From positions 102,001-112,767 of the forward strand of contig CP070826.1 in NCBI GenBank assembly GCA_020344435.1: DNA of 10,767 nt, in the 5' to 3' direction. The DNA is from Candidatus Bathyarchaeota archaeon (GTDB lineage: Archaea > Thermoproteota > Bathyarchaeia > Bathyarchaeales > Bathyarchaeaceae). The notes beneath the pieces were generated by a model that saw only the letters and a list, made by a program, of their open reading frames with translations, was not told the origin of the DNA and made no database searches. A program made the position numbers and the translations under genes. Below are positions 1 through 6,070 of the stretch, piece by piece; within the stretch, counting starts at the first letter, position 1; each line of letters starts with the position of its first letter.

Positions 1-819
1 GTGCTTCGGTGAGAGGAAGAGATGATGAGGCGTAACCTCGGAAGTGATCGGAAAGCCATCTTTCTTTGCATCCATGATAGCATTCAATCCGGCCGCTGTG
101 CTTAGATGGCAGAGATGGACGTAGGCACGAGTTTGTTCTGCAAGATTGATAGTGTGTTGAATCGCTCTCATTTCTGCTTCGGGAGAACGCGCCTCAAGAT
201 GTGCCTCCACATCTATGCGTCCAGCCTCCTGTAGCTTTCTCTTGCCTCTTTCAATTGTTTCTCTATCTTCTGCGTGCACCGCTATAGGAACTTTCGTTTC
301 TCTAATCTTATCGAACGCTTGTAGCAACGCTTCATCGTCTTCGATGTTCACTCCTCCGATTTTCTGCGACAGATATAACTTAAACGCCACAGCACCTTCT
401 TCAACTATCAAATAGATTTCGTCAGAGTTCCGTGGGAACGCCGAATAGAAGGCGACATTCACAACAGATTGGCTTTGCGCAATCTCCATTCGCTCCTGAA
501 GAGCCTTTGAACTCATAGTCACAGGCTTGTTATTTGGCATATCGATAACCGTTGTCACACCACCCGCTGCAGCTGCGGCTGTCCCACTGAAGAAGCTCTC
601 TTTGTGCGTCAATCCTTGATCTCTAAGGTGAACATGTGAATCTATCAGACCAGGAAGCAACAAGAGTCCTTTCAGATCGAGCCTTTTCGAGGCTGATGGA
701 AGATTTGTCTCCTTGGCTATCTTGAATATCCGCCTCTCATCTATAGCTATACCCGCTTCAATGATCCTTTTCCGGCTGTAGATTTTGGCGTTGCTGAGAA
801 TTAGGTCGACAGGCGAGAT
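1..819 (-). CDS. pyrC: Dihydroorotase-type cyclic amidohydrolase, 5' part only (cut by the left edge)
   Basis: This reading frame gives 273 residues with no stop and runs off the left edge; family members are usually 400-450 residues. Dihydroorotase closes carbamoyl-aspartate to dihydroorotate in pyrimidine synthesis. Seen in the sequence: a beta-sandwich start, then DSHVHLRD (60-67) with the HxH metal pair H62/H64, GGVTTVIDMPNN (86-97), VAFKLYLS with the probable carboxylated lysine K147, AVHAED with H182, HLCHLST with H238, and EVTPHHL (261-267). These are the ligands expected for a binuclear zinc amidohydrolase. An allantoinase or other hydantoinase-like enzyme is the main alternative, since the lysine is present and the C-terminal substrate loops are missing. 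The start is odd: the frame has a TAG at 836-834 and then no ATG, GTG or TTG before residue 53, so I place the start at ATC (819), 8 bases after GGAGG. Confidence 0.88.
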   Translation of the reverse strand, partial: MSPVDLILSNAKIYSRKRIIEAGIAIDERRIFKIAKETNLPSASKRLDLKGLLLLPGLIDSHVHLRDQGLTHKESFFSGTAAAAAGGVTTVIDMPNNKPVTMSSKALQERMEIAQSQSVVNVAFYSAFPRNSDEIYLIVEEGAVAFKLYLSQKIGGVNIEDDEALLQAFDKIRETKVPIAVHAEDRETIERGKRKLQEAGRIDVEAHLEARSPEAEMRAIQHTINLAEQTRAYVHLCHLSTAAGLNAIMDAKKDGFPITSEVTPHHLFLSPKH

Positions 820-827
820 GCTCCGGT

Positions 828-832
828 CCTCC
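828..832 (-). promoter_or_regulatory. Shine-Dalgarno site that decides the non-standard start of the dihydroorotase gene
   Basis: On the minus strand a perfect GGAGG (832 down to 828) is followed by 8 bases and then ATC at 819-817. It sits just downstream of the last in-frame stop (TAG, overlapping the site). It is the only strong ribosome-binding signal near the conserved N-terminus, so it supports a start at or very near ATC although that codon is not a usual initiator. Confidence 0.6.
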
Positions 833-859
833 TATTTCAAATATCCAACAGTGGATAAA

Positions 860-872
860 TCGTTAAATTTCT
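860..872 (-). promoter_or_regulatory. Possible TATA/BRE promoter element of the dihydroorotase gene
   Basis: On the minus strand an A-rich stretch leads into AAATTTAACG, followed by a second AT-rich block (GATTTAT). It lies about 40-50 bases before the proposed start, which would leave a short leader carrying the GGAGG site. The match to an archaeal TATA box is only moderate. Confidence 0.3.
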
Positions 873-875
873 TTC

Positions 876-1022
876 CTATCCATGCACACGCACTTCTGGA
901 TTAGACCGCAAATCCTGCAATGTTGGGTGCGCTGCATGTATTTCGTGATTTAGATGACGAATGTGCATGCATGCGCAATCATTGGATGGGTAGCCCATTC
1001 CTCCCCGCTCAAAAGGATTCAC
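876..1022 (-). CDS. Doubtful 48-residue His-rich ORF
   Basis: From GTG at 1022 (or ATG at 998, giving 40 residues) an open frame runs to TAG at 878-876. The product contains CACMHIRHLNHEIHAAH and ends PEVRVHG, so histidine is strongly over-represented. Against it being a gene: the GTG lies in the arm of an inverted repeat, GGGGAGGA touches the inner ATG too closely for a good ribosome site, and I recognise no family. It may equally be a chance frame or a piece of a dispersed non-coding repeat. Confidence 0.15.
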   Translation of the reverse strand: MNPFERGGMGYPSNDCACMHIRHLNHEIHAAHPTLQDLRSNPEVRVHG

Positions 1023-1053
1023 GGTCAACAGCTAGTTGTTGACCGTTGGTCAA
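1021..1053. repeat. Inverted repeat with three TTGACC/GGTCAA half-sites
   Basis: Arms ACGGTCAACA (1021-1030) and TGTTGACCGT (1037-1046) are perfect 10-base complements around a 6-base loop. The second arm's TTGACC (1039-1044) also pairs with a third half-site, GGTCAA (1048-1053), across only 3 bases. The cluster could be a protein operator upstream of the dihydroorotase gene, or a hairpin in the transcript after the CBS gene. On the minus strand it is followed by CCTTTT, a weak terminator-like tail. Confidence 0.6.
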
Positions 1054-1200
1054 TACCGGTCGTCCCCCATTAGTTTCTGAAGAGGCTTTCTCAGAGAAAC
1101 TCATGATAGATTTGAGAAACAATCAGACTCGAGGCATCTTACGTCCACGCGTAGCGGACGCATGTGTCATATTTCGAATTGCGAGAATCAGCTTTCCAGA

Positions 1201-1776
1201 TTAAGCCTCAAACTCGGCTTTGCATTCTTCGCAGAGAAAACTACCCTCGACCTCTTTAAGGTCGTCGGACCAAAGTCCACAGTGGTCACAATATCCCGCC
1301 ATCGGAGCGTACTCTGCAACTTCTTCGATAGGCGGTCTGCCCTCAAGTTTGGCCTTTTCCTGTATTATCTCAATTAGTTCAGGTGTAACCGCTAGAATAT
1401 CTTTACTTGAGATTATCCCAACAAGATTTCCTTTATACATGACTCCCAGTCTTCTGATTTTGAGATCGCTCATTCTCTTGGCAGCGTCACTTAGGGTTTC
1501 GTCTGGATCCACTGTGCTGAGGGGAGATGTCATCACTTCTTTTGCAGACAACTTGCTCGCTTTGGCATTCTTCGCCAGAACTCGCTTAACAAGGTCTCTC
1601 TCAGTTATTATGCCTGCAGGTTTTCCTTCCTTGCTAACTACAATGATGCATCCCAGTTCGTGCTCCTTCATTAGCTGAGCTGCCTCATTGACGGTTGCGT
1701 CTCCGTCTATTGTGAATACAGGGCTACTCATGATGTCCTTGACTAGCATCCGTGTTCTGATGCCTATCTCAGCCAT
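1201..1776 (-). CDS. Paired CBS-domain protein with C-terminal zinc ribbon
   Basis: A 191-residue protein, complete. Two CBS domains fill residues about 10-65 (VKDIMSSPV ... GIITERDLVKRV) and 75-130 (AKEVMTSPL ... GIISSKDIL), the usual Bateman pair that senses adenine nucleotides or S-adenosylmethionine. The linker contains an EGRPPIEEV stretch, then a four-cysteine ribbon follows with C163-x2-C166 and C182-x2-C185, probably binding zinc. CBS plus zinc-ribbon proteins of this kind occur in archaea, but their target is mostly unknown, so a regulatory role in protein or nucleic acid binding is inference. The start is supported by GAGGAG seven bases before the ATG. The dihydroorotase gene is 380 bases downstream on the same strand, and the NEMF gene is 80 bases upstream; neither spacing suggests a tight operon. 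Confidence 0.85.
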   Translation of the reverse strand: MAEIGIRTRMLVKDIMSSPVFTIDGDATVNEAAQLMKEHELGCIIVVSKEGKPAGIITERDLVKRVLAKNAKASKLSAKEVMTSPLSTVDPDETLSDAAKRMSDLKIRRLGVMYKGNLVGIISSKDILAVTPELIEIIQEKAKLEGRPPIEEVAEYAPMAGYCDHCGLWSDDLKEVEGSFLCEECKAEFEA

Positions 1777-1810
1777 AGTCTTCTCCTCTGTATGCAGAAT
1801 AAATTGGAGG

Positions 1811-1824
1811 GTTTATTAATAATT
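1811..1824 (-). promoter_or_regulatory. TATA-like promoter of the CBS protein gene
   Basis: On the minus strand ATTATTAATAAAC is centred about 42 bases before the ATG at 1776. With initiation some 25 bases downstream this gives a leader of about 15-20 bases that still includes GAGGAG. A second AT block (AATTTATT, near 1797-1804) is too close unless the transcript is leaderless. Confidence 0.45.
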
Positions 1825-1856
1825 GTCGTTCCAAATCTGCTTAGAAGTCTTATATC

Positions 1857-3872
1857 TTATGATTTTCTTTTCAAGGCGCCTCTGCCTAAAGGAATGAACT
1901 GTTGTATCCCCTCTAGAGGTATGTCGAGAATTTGTTTCCGTTCCTCTTGTGAAACCTTTCTGGCCAATATATCACTTATGCGTCTGGCGAGCGCGCCGCT
2001 CTTTTCCCTCCCTGGAACTAGCTCGATGTAGATCTCTGTTTGCTTTGCGATGGCTTCTACTGGGCCTCCAATGATTATTATGTGTTCATTCTCTGTCTTT
2101 GTTCCGATGGCGACCTGTAGTGGTACGTTTCGAACATAGTTCTTTGGACCCCTGATCGAAAACGCGCCCTTTTTCAGATATTGACCTGTTGGGGGCGTTT
2201 TGCTTACTTGTTCGGGCCGAATCCAGTAGACGCTGACCGAGCTCAGTAGGTCTCTCCACGCTTTTGAATAGGAGGCTGCCTGCTGAGCAGATTCTTTCAT
2301 CGTTTGTTCAGAAGGCTTCTTTCCTTCTGTCTTGATTAATACGAATGGTGCGCCGTGGATATCTGCGTGGAAGACTATGTCGTGGGGATCCGTATGTCTT
2401 TTGATGATGATCTCGTTGGATGTGGCGTCTCGACCAGCTATCACGAGAAAGCCCTCTGAAGAGTGGAACCAGCGGAACTTCTCGTACCATGCCTTTCTTC
2501 TTTTCTCGGGCGCTCGTCTCTGTTCTTCCCTTGGCTGCTCGATTTGCCGTTCTCTTAGTTGTTCTATCTTTCTTTTTGTTTCTGTTATCGCCTTTTCTGC
2601 GCCCTTAAGTTTCTTCTCCGCTCTTTTCGCTTTTGTGTAATAGTGTGCCGCGTTTTCCTGTATGGAGCGGCGAAGATTGAGCGGGAACGTGATGTTTTCT
2701 ACTGTGACTTTAAGAATTAGACCTTTAGATTGTAGAGAATCGAAGTGGATAGCGGGAGCAAGTCTTGCTTCCTTCTCCTTTTCGATGTCTGAGATTATCT
2801 GTTTCCAAGGTTTCGCTTGTCTTCTCTCACTCATGATCCTTCTGAGTAGAAATTGCAGATCGTTAAGGCGTGTGTAGATTGCGTCACCGATCTTTCTGTT
2901 TCGTTCAATCTCTTCCTCCGAGTTTTTCAGGGTTTTCTCCTGGAGTTGAAGAACTCTCTCCTGCTTCTCCACATGTCTTTCGACTTCCTCGGAGACTTCA
3001 GCTGTTCTCTTCCCCACTGCTTTCCTCGCGTAATAATCGTCAAGTGCTTGGTTGAGTGTTTCATAGTTTTCGCACCTGAAGGATGCATGCTTCCTCAACG
3101 GAATCGGTGTTACATCAATCGACTCACCCCTATCATCAACTACGATACGCGGCTTCACATTTCCCGTCTTGATCGCGGAGAGAATCCCTTGAAGATTATC
3201 GAAGATACTGCTAATCTCTTGTTTCGTAAGGTCTCTACTGTGTTTGTTCTTATCAATTTCCGCACGAAGGAGGATTTCTTCAGAATATAGGCCTCCGACG
3301 CTCAGAAATCTCGCTAAACCCTTCACTACTTCCAGTTGTCCCAAGTCTCTTAGGTCGTCAAGATCCTGACGAGCCAGCTTTAGAGGATTCCTTCCGATTG
3401 GTGGGGCATGTTGAAAGGTCTCGCCGCGAAGAACGTTTCTATCTCGCATTCTCCGATATGTTAGGGCCTGCAAGATTTTGTTTTCTTCATTCGCTAGGAT
3501 TATGTTTCCGTTGCCAAACAGTTCGGATGTGAGCTGGAACTCACCTTCTCTTGCATTCACCACTACTGTTACGATTCTTTCGAATTCGCGTTGCTCGATT
3601 TTTTCGATGGATCCATTTCGCAGGTGCTTTCTGAGAGCCATGCAAAAGGCTGGAGGTCTTTTCGGCTTTTCATGTGTATAGGCAGTTGTATTGAGGCGTT
3701 TTCCAGCTTCTATAAGCAGGTGGATGCGTGGTTGGCTTGGCTTGCGAAGTCTCAGGAGCAGGGTCTTCTGGGTGATCTGGTAAATGTTAGTGATGCGAGC
3801 TCCTTGTATTCTAGGGATGAGCTCTGAGATGACCAAGGCAAGATCAAAACTCGTTATTTCTTCCTTCAACAC
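1857..3872 (-). CDS. NEMF/Rqc2/RqcH-family ribosome quality control protein (NFACT)
   Basis: A 671-residue protein of full family length. Family members bind 60S/50S subunits carrying stalled peptidyl-tRNA, and several recruit tRNA to add C-terminal tails to the stalled chain. NFACT-N covers about 1-200 (TSFDLALVISEL near the start, D10; E98-R99 at the tRNA-contact position). A helix-hairpin-helix part lies near 165-210. Charged coiled-coil segments fall at about 285-345 and 405-460. The NFACT-R (DUF814) RNA-binding domain spans about 464-590, with KFRWFHSSEGFLVIAGRDA, NEIIIKRH and DIVFHADIHGAPFVLIK. A short NFACT-C-like tail follows. The start is GTG at 3872, placed right after GGAGGAGG; TTG is the next codon. 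The family usually has Asp before the Arg at 98-99, and here it is Glu. It is divergent from the membrane protein gene at 4034. Confidence 0.93.
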   Translation of the reverse strand: MLKEEITSFDLALVISELIPRIQGARITNIYQITQKTLLLRLRKPSQPRIHLLIEAGKRLNTTAYTHEKPKRPPAFCMALRKHLRNGSIEKIEQREFERIVTVVVNAREGEFQLTSELFGNGNIILANEENKILQALTYRRMRDRNVLRGETFQHAPPIGRNPLKLARQDLDDLRDLGQLEVVKGLARFLSVGGLYSEEILLRAEIDKNKHSRDLTKQEISSIFDNLQGILSAIKTGNVKPRIVVDDRGESIDVTPIPLRKHASFRCENYETLNQALDDYYARKAVGKRTAEVSEEVERHVEKQERVLQLQEKTLKNSEEEIERNRKIGDAIYTRLNDLQFLLRRIMSERRQAKPWKQIISDIEKEKEARLAPAIHFDSLQSKGLILKVTVENITFPLNLRRSIQENAAHYYTKAKRAEKKLKGAEKAITETKRKIEQLRERQIEQPREEQRRAPEKRRKAWYEKFRWFHSSEGFLVIAGRDATSNEIIIKRHTDPHDIVFHADIHGAPFVLIKTEGKKPSEQTMKESAQQAASYSKAWRDLLSSVSVYWIRPEQVSKTPPTGQYLKKGAFSIRGPKNYVRNVPLQVAIGTKTENEHIIIIGGPVEAIAKQTEIYIELVPGREKSGALARRISDILARKVSQEERKQILDIPLEGIQQFIPLGRGALKRKS

Positions 3873-3899
3873 GCCTCCTCCAAAAATATTAGACTAGAG

Positions 3900-3909
3900 C
3901 CTTTAAGCG
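3900..3909 (-). promoter_or_regulatory. Weak TATA-like element of the NEMF gene
   Basis: On the minus strand CGCTTAAAGG lies about 30-35 bases before the GTG start, which would give a very short leader. The AT block AATATTTTT directly before the GGAGGAGG site is a less well placed alternative. The assignment rests on position alone. Confidence 0.25.
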
Positions 3910-3978
3910 TATTCATTGAATGGGCCAGTGAGAAATTGATAAATGAAAGAAAGTGTTTCAGGGGTTTAAGGAGGCAAC

Positions 3979-3986
3979 CTTATAGC
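3979..3986 (+). promoter_or_regulatory. Possible TATA box of the small membrane protein gene
   Basis: CTTATAGC lies about 50 bases before the ATG at 4034, leaving room for a leader of about 25 bases that contains GAAGGTGA as the ribosome-binding site. It is the best TATA-like match on this strand within the 160-base divergent spacer. Confidence 0.3.
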
Positions 3987-4033
3987 CTGATACCTCTAAG
4001 TAAGGAGTCGAAGCATTGAGAAGGTGAAGTCTT

Positions 4034-4306
4034 ATGAAACCTCTGGCGATTGTCTATTGGAGTAGAGTCGGCTTAGGCGTCTTAGCCGCTCTCTTGTGTG
4101 CGCCTCTGGCGCAAAACTCTTTTCCGACTGGGCTATCGTTTGGAATTCTATTCTATATAATTACCTATTACCTGCTGAAGAGGCAATTCGTTGCAAAGGT
4201 GGCGAAGCCCTCAGAATTGTTCAAGATGGGAATAGGCGCTTACTTCCTTTCGTGGATTGTCGGATGGGTACTCTTCTATACGCTCCTATTTGGCAAGGCT
4301 ACATAA
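4034..4306 (+). CDS. Three-helix membrane protein resembling the EMC6 core
   Basis: A 90-residue protein with three hydrophobic segments at about 5-25, 32-48 and 64-86, and little outside them. TM1 carries YWSR (Arg 11 within the helix), TM2 has GILFYIITYYLL and TM3 has FKMGIGAYFLSWIVGWVLFY followed by TLLFG. Eukaryotic EMC6 shows the same order: YCR in TM1, GFIFYLL in TM2, and a glycine-rich TM3 ending LFWTFLYG. EMC6 is a core subunit of the ER membrane protein complex that inserts membrane helices together with the Oxa1-like EMC3, and archaeal relatives of EMC6 have been described. The resemblance is by eye, so the assignment is tentative; a lineage-specific three-helix protein is the alternative. 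GAAGGTGA precedes the ATG by 5 bases. It ends 26 bases from a convergent gene and is divergent from the NEMF gene. Confidence 0.6.
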   Translation: MKPLAIVYWSRVGLGVLAALLCAPLAQNSFPTGLSFGILFYIITYYLLKRQFVAKVAKPSELFKMGIGAYFLSWIVGWVLFYTLLFGKAT

Positions 4307-4332
4307 GGTCGTTCATCAGAAAATATCCTTGA

Positions 4333-4779
4333 TCACAGCCTTGTTTGCACAGTCGTTCTAGGCTTAATCTGTACACTAGATATGGCTTGCACGGGTTGTT
4401 TTTCACGAACCGACTCCCTCTTCTCTCGTTTCTTGCCATGGCTGAGTTTCAGGAGAACTCCCATGTAATCGGTCCATGCTGAGAAGAAGCCACGATCGTA
4501 GTCAGCGTGAATCGCATTTCTTGTGTGTTCTTGGAAGTCACGCCGGTAGTTCTTCAGCTCCTGCTCATCAGAGGGATCTACTTGGGGAAGGAACAGGTAT
4601 CTGTCAACACTTGACTTTTGCGCTAGAAGTATACCCAAGAGTGCCTCAAAATACCCTCTGTTCCACTCATTCTTCCGTGCTCTTTTTCTTGAGCGTTCAA
4701 GCATCCGCTCAGCCTCCGCAAAACGCCTCTCTTTCACAAGCTGGAAGAAACGCGTGATGAAAACTCGAGAGACCGGCAT
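4333..4779 (-). CDS. Unrecognised helical protein, second gene of the radA unit
   Basis: A complete 148-residue protein I cannot assign. It is soluble in appearance and rich in charged residues. Residues about 1-45 (FFQLVKERRFAEAERMLERS...) look like helix pairs with a TPR-like spacing, and 45-115 contains several aromatic residues (GYFEALLGILLA, DYDRGFFSAWTDYMGVLL) that suggest a compact helical fold. The last 35 residues are basic, lack hydrophobics and are probably disordered. Its ATG (4779) comes one base after the radA stop (TGA, 4783-4781), and its likely ribosome site GGAGA lies inside the last radA codons, so translation is probably coupled to radA. This context suggests a role linked to RadA or expressed with it, but that is inference. 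Confidence 0.7.
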   Translation of the reverse strand: MPVSRVFITRFFQLVKERRFAEAERMLERSRKRARKNEWNRGYFEALLGILLAQKSSVDRYLFLPQVDPSDEQELKNYRRDFQEHTRNAIHADYDRGFFSAWTDYMGVLLKLSHGKKREKRESVREKQPVQAISSVQIKPRTTVQTRL

Positions 4780-4780
4780 G

Positions 4781-5779
4781 TCATCTCCTGCCCTGCCTCG
4801 GCTTATCCGTCTCTATATCTTCTATTCCATCTTCGGTGATCTTGAAAGTTCTCTCCCCCTCTGGCAAATATGGGCTCGAAACGAGGCGTGCAATTCTCAT
4901 AGGTCCGCGAGCAGATTTCCTTAGAAAGATGCGGGTGTGACTTGTATGTGCAACGATGTGTCCACCAACTGGATGAACAGCATCACCGAAGAAGACATTG
5001 GGCTTGGCCATCACCTGGTTTGTCACAACCGCGACCACGTTGAAAGCACGCGCCAGGCGGATGAGTTTGTGCATGTGTTTGTTTAGCTTCTGTTGTCTCT
5101 CTGAGAGCATCTCCCTACCTAGATACTCGCTTCTGAAATGGGAGGTTAAGGAATCCACAATGATCAATCGAATATTATTTTCCTTAATCACCTTATCAGC
5201 GTTCTCAACAAGGAACGTCTGGTGGTCCGAGGTGTACGCCTCAGCAAAAATAATGTTCTTGACAACTTCCTCCTTGTTCAGATTCAAGCCTTCAGCCATC
5301 TGAACAATACGCTCCGTTCGGAAAGTATTCTCTGTGTCGATGTACAGCGCTCCTCCATCCAATCCTCCACGATCAGGCGGTAGCTGAACGTTCACACAGA
5401 GCTGGTGGCAGACCTGACTCTTGCCGCTTCCATATTCTCCATACAACTCGGTTATAGTCTGGGTTTCGAGTCCTCCTCCAAGGAGTTCGTCCAACTCTCT
5501 ACTCCCCGCAGTCAAGCGCAGTATATTTTGGCGCATCTTCAGCAGCTCGTCAGCTCGGATGAAAGAGAGAGCGATAGAAGATCGTGCTAGTCGGATAATC
5601 TCTACAGCTTTTTTTTCGCTAATGCCCACTGGCTCCAATTCACGCATTGTGGCGGTGGCCAAGGATTCTATAGTGTTAAAACCTAGTTCTCGCAGTTTCT
5701 GGATGGTTGCTGGTCCGATACCCGGAAGATCCTTGACATATTCGTATTTCGTCTCTTCCGCGATACCTTCTTCGGTCAT
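4781..5779 (-). CDS. radA: Archaeal RadA recombinase
   Basis: A 332-residue protein, within the normal range for archaeal RadA. It forms ATP-dependent filaments on single-stranded DNA and catalyses strand exchange in recombinational repair. Seen in order: a helix-hairpin-helix DNA-binding domain (17-65, LPGIGPATIQKLRELGF), the linker FxxA oligomerisation motif as FIRA (73-76), Walker A GEYGSGKS (114-121), Walker B LIIVDS (205-210), and the L1/L2 region with GREMLSERQQ (221-230), NQVMAKPN (234-241) and the GGHIVAHTSHTR stretch. The frame stays open upstream to a TTG at 5899, but the ATG at 5779 is chosen because GAGG lies 8 bases before it and a TATA box sits at 5824-5831, so the upstream part would not be transcribed. 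It is followed after one base by the 148-residue protein. Confidence 0.96.
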   Translation of the reverse strand: MTEEGIAEETKYEYVKDLPGIGPATIQKLRELGFNTIESLATATMRELEPVGISEKKAVEIIRLARSSIALSFIRADELLKMRQNILRLTAGSRELDELLGGGLETQTITELYGEYGSGKSQVCHQLCVNVQLPPDRGGLDGGALYIDTENTFRTERIVQMAEGLNLNKEEVVKNIIFAEAYTSDHQTFLVENADKVIKENNIRLIIVDSLTSHFRSEYLGREMLSERQQKLNKHMHKLIRLARAFNVVAVVTNQVMAKPNVFFGDAVHPVGGHIVAHTSHTRIFLRKSARGPMRIARLVSSPYLPEGERTFKITEDGIEDIETDKPRQGRR

Positions 5780-5821
5780 TCTACAACCTCGCCAGAGAAT
5801 TGAGAGAAGGTTATCGCAGCG

Positions 5822-5833
5822 CGTATTTAAGCT
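5822..5833 (-). promoter_or_regulatory. TATA box of radA
   Basis: On the minus strand AGCTTAAATACG is centred about 48 bases before the ATG at 5779. Initiation about 25 bases downstream would give a leader of about 20 bases carrying GAGG. This is one of the better TATA matches in the window and argues against the longer in-frame start at 5899. Confidence 0.55.
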
Positions 5834-5972
5834 TAGACAAGAGAAATAGAACTTTCCTCTAGAATCAAGCTCCATTCTCGCTCCACTCCCAAGAGCCAAC
5901 GCCCCAGACGCAGGTACGATTCACATCATAAGCCTGCAAAGGTGGTCATGTCGGAATCAACTGCTTACAGAT

Positions 5973-6027
5973 TTATACTTTGACGGGGGGAAGCGCTGAA
6001 CCCCCCTTCCTCCCACAAAAAGTATAA
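5973..6027. promoter_or_regulatory. Mirrored TATA boxes around a G6/C6 hairpin in the radA-fumarase spacer
   Basis: TTATACTTT (5973-5981) and AAAGTATAA (6019-6027) are perfect 9-base complements, so each strand carries an AAAGTATAA TATA-like element. Between them GGGGGG (5985-5990) and CCCCCC (6001-6006) enclose the 10-base loop AAGCGCTGAA. The right-hand copy is about 47 bases before the fumarase ATG at 6071 and is very probably its TATA box. The left-hand copy faces radA but lies about 195 bases from its start, behind radA's own TATA box. Confidence 0.6.
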
Positions 6028-6070
6028 GAGAGAATCCTTCACTCCTATCCTCCTCTTGGAGAACAGAGTA

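Larger units (their letters stand above)
820..1200. other. Gene-poor stretch between the dihydroorotase and CBS genes
   Basis: About 380 bases with no recognisable gene or RNA. It holds the dihydroorotase leader and promoter (820-875), a doubtful short ORF on the minus strand (876-1022), a strong inverted repeat with extra TTGACC-type half-sites (1021-1053), and a small imperfect dyad at 1142-1160 with arms CGTCC and GGACG. I looked for tRNA arms and for C/D-box RNA motifs and found no convincing set. GCATGC is repeated in tandem at 965-974. Confidence 0.6.

Noticed and set aside
945..1140. C-box and D-box-like motifs (ATGACGA, CTGA) as a possible C/D guide RNA.
   Set aside because: The C-like motifs are imperfect, spacing does not give a C-D'-C'-D set, and no terminal stem brings the ends together.
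5609..5617. Run of eight A on the coding strand of radA, a possible slippage or frameshift site.
   Set aside because: The frame is intact on both sides and encodes the normal EKKA of the helix-hairpin-helix region, so nothing needs a shift here.
4781..5899. A 372-residue form of RadA starting at TTG 5899.
   Set aside because: The extra 40 residues are unlike RadA and the TATA box at 5822-5833 lies inside them; ATG 5779 has a GAGG site and gives the normal length.
6056..6070. TTG start of fumarase alpha at 6056.
   Set aside because: It overlaps GGAG, which is well placed for the ATG at 6071, and the extra five residues do not look conserved.
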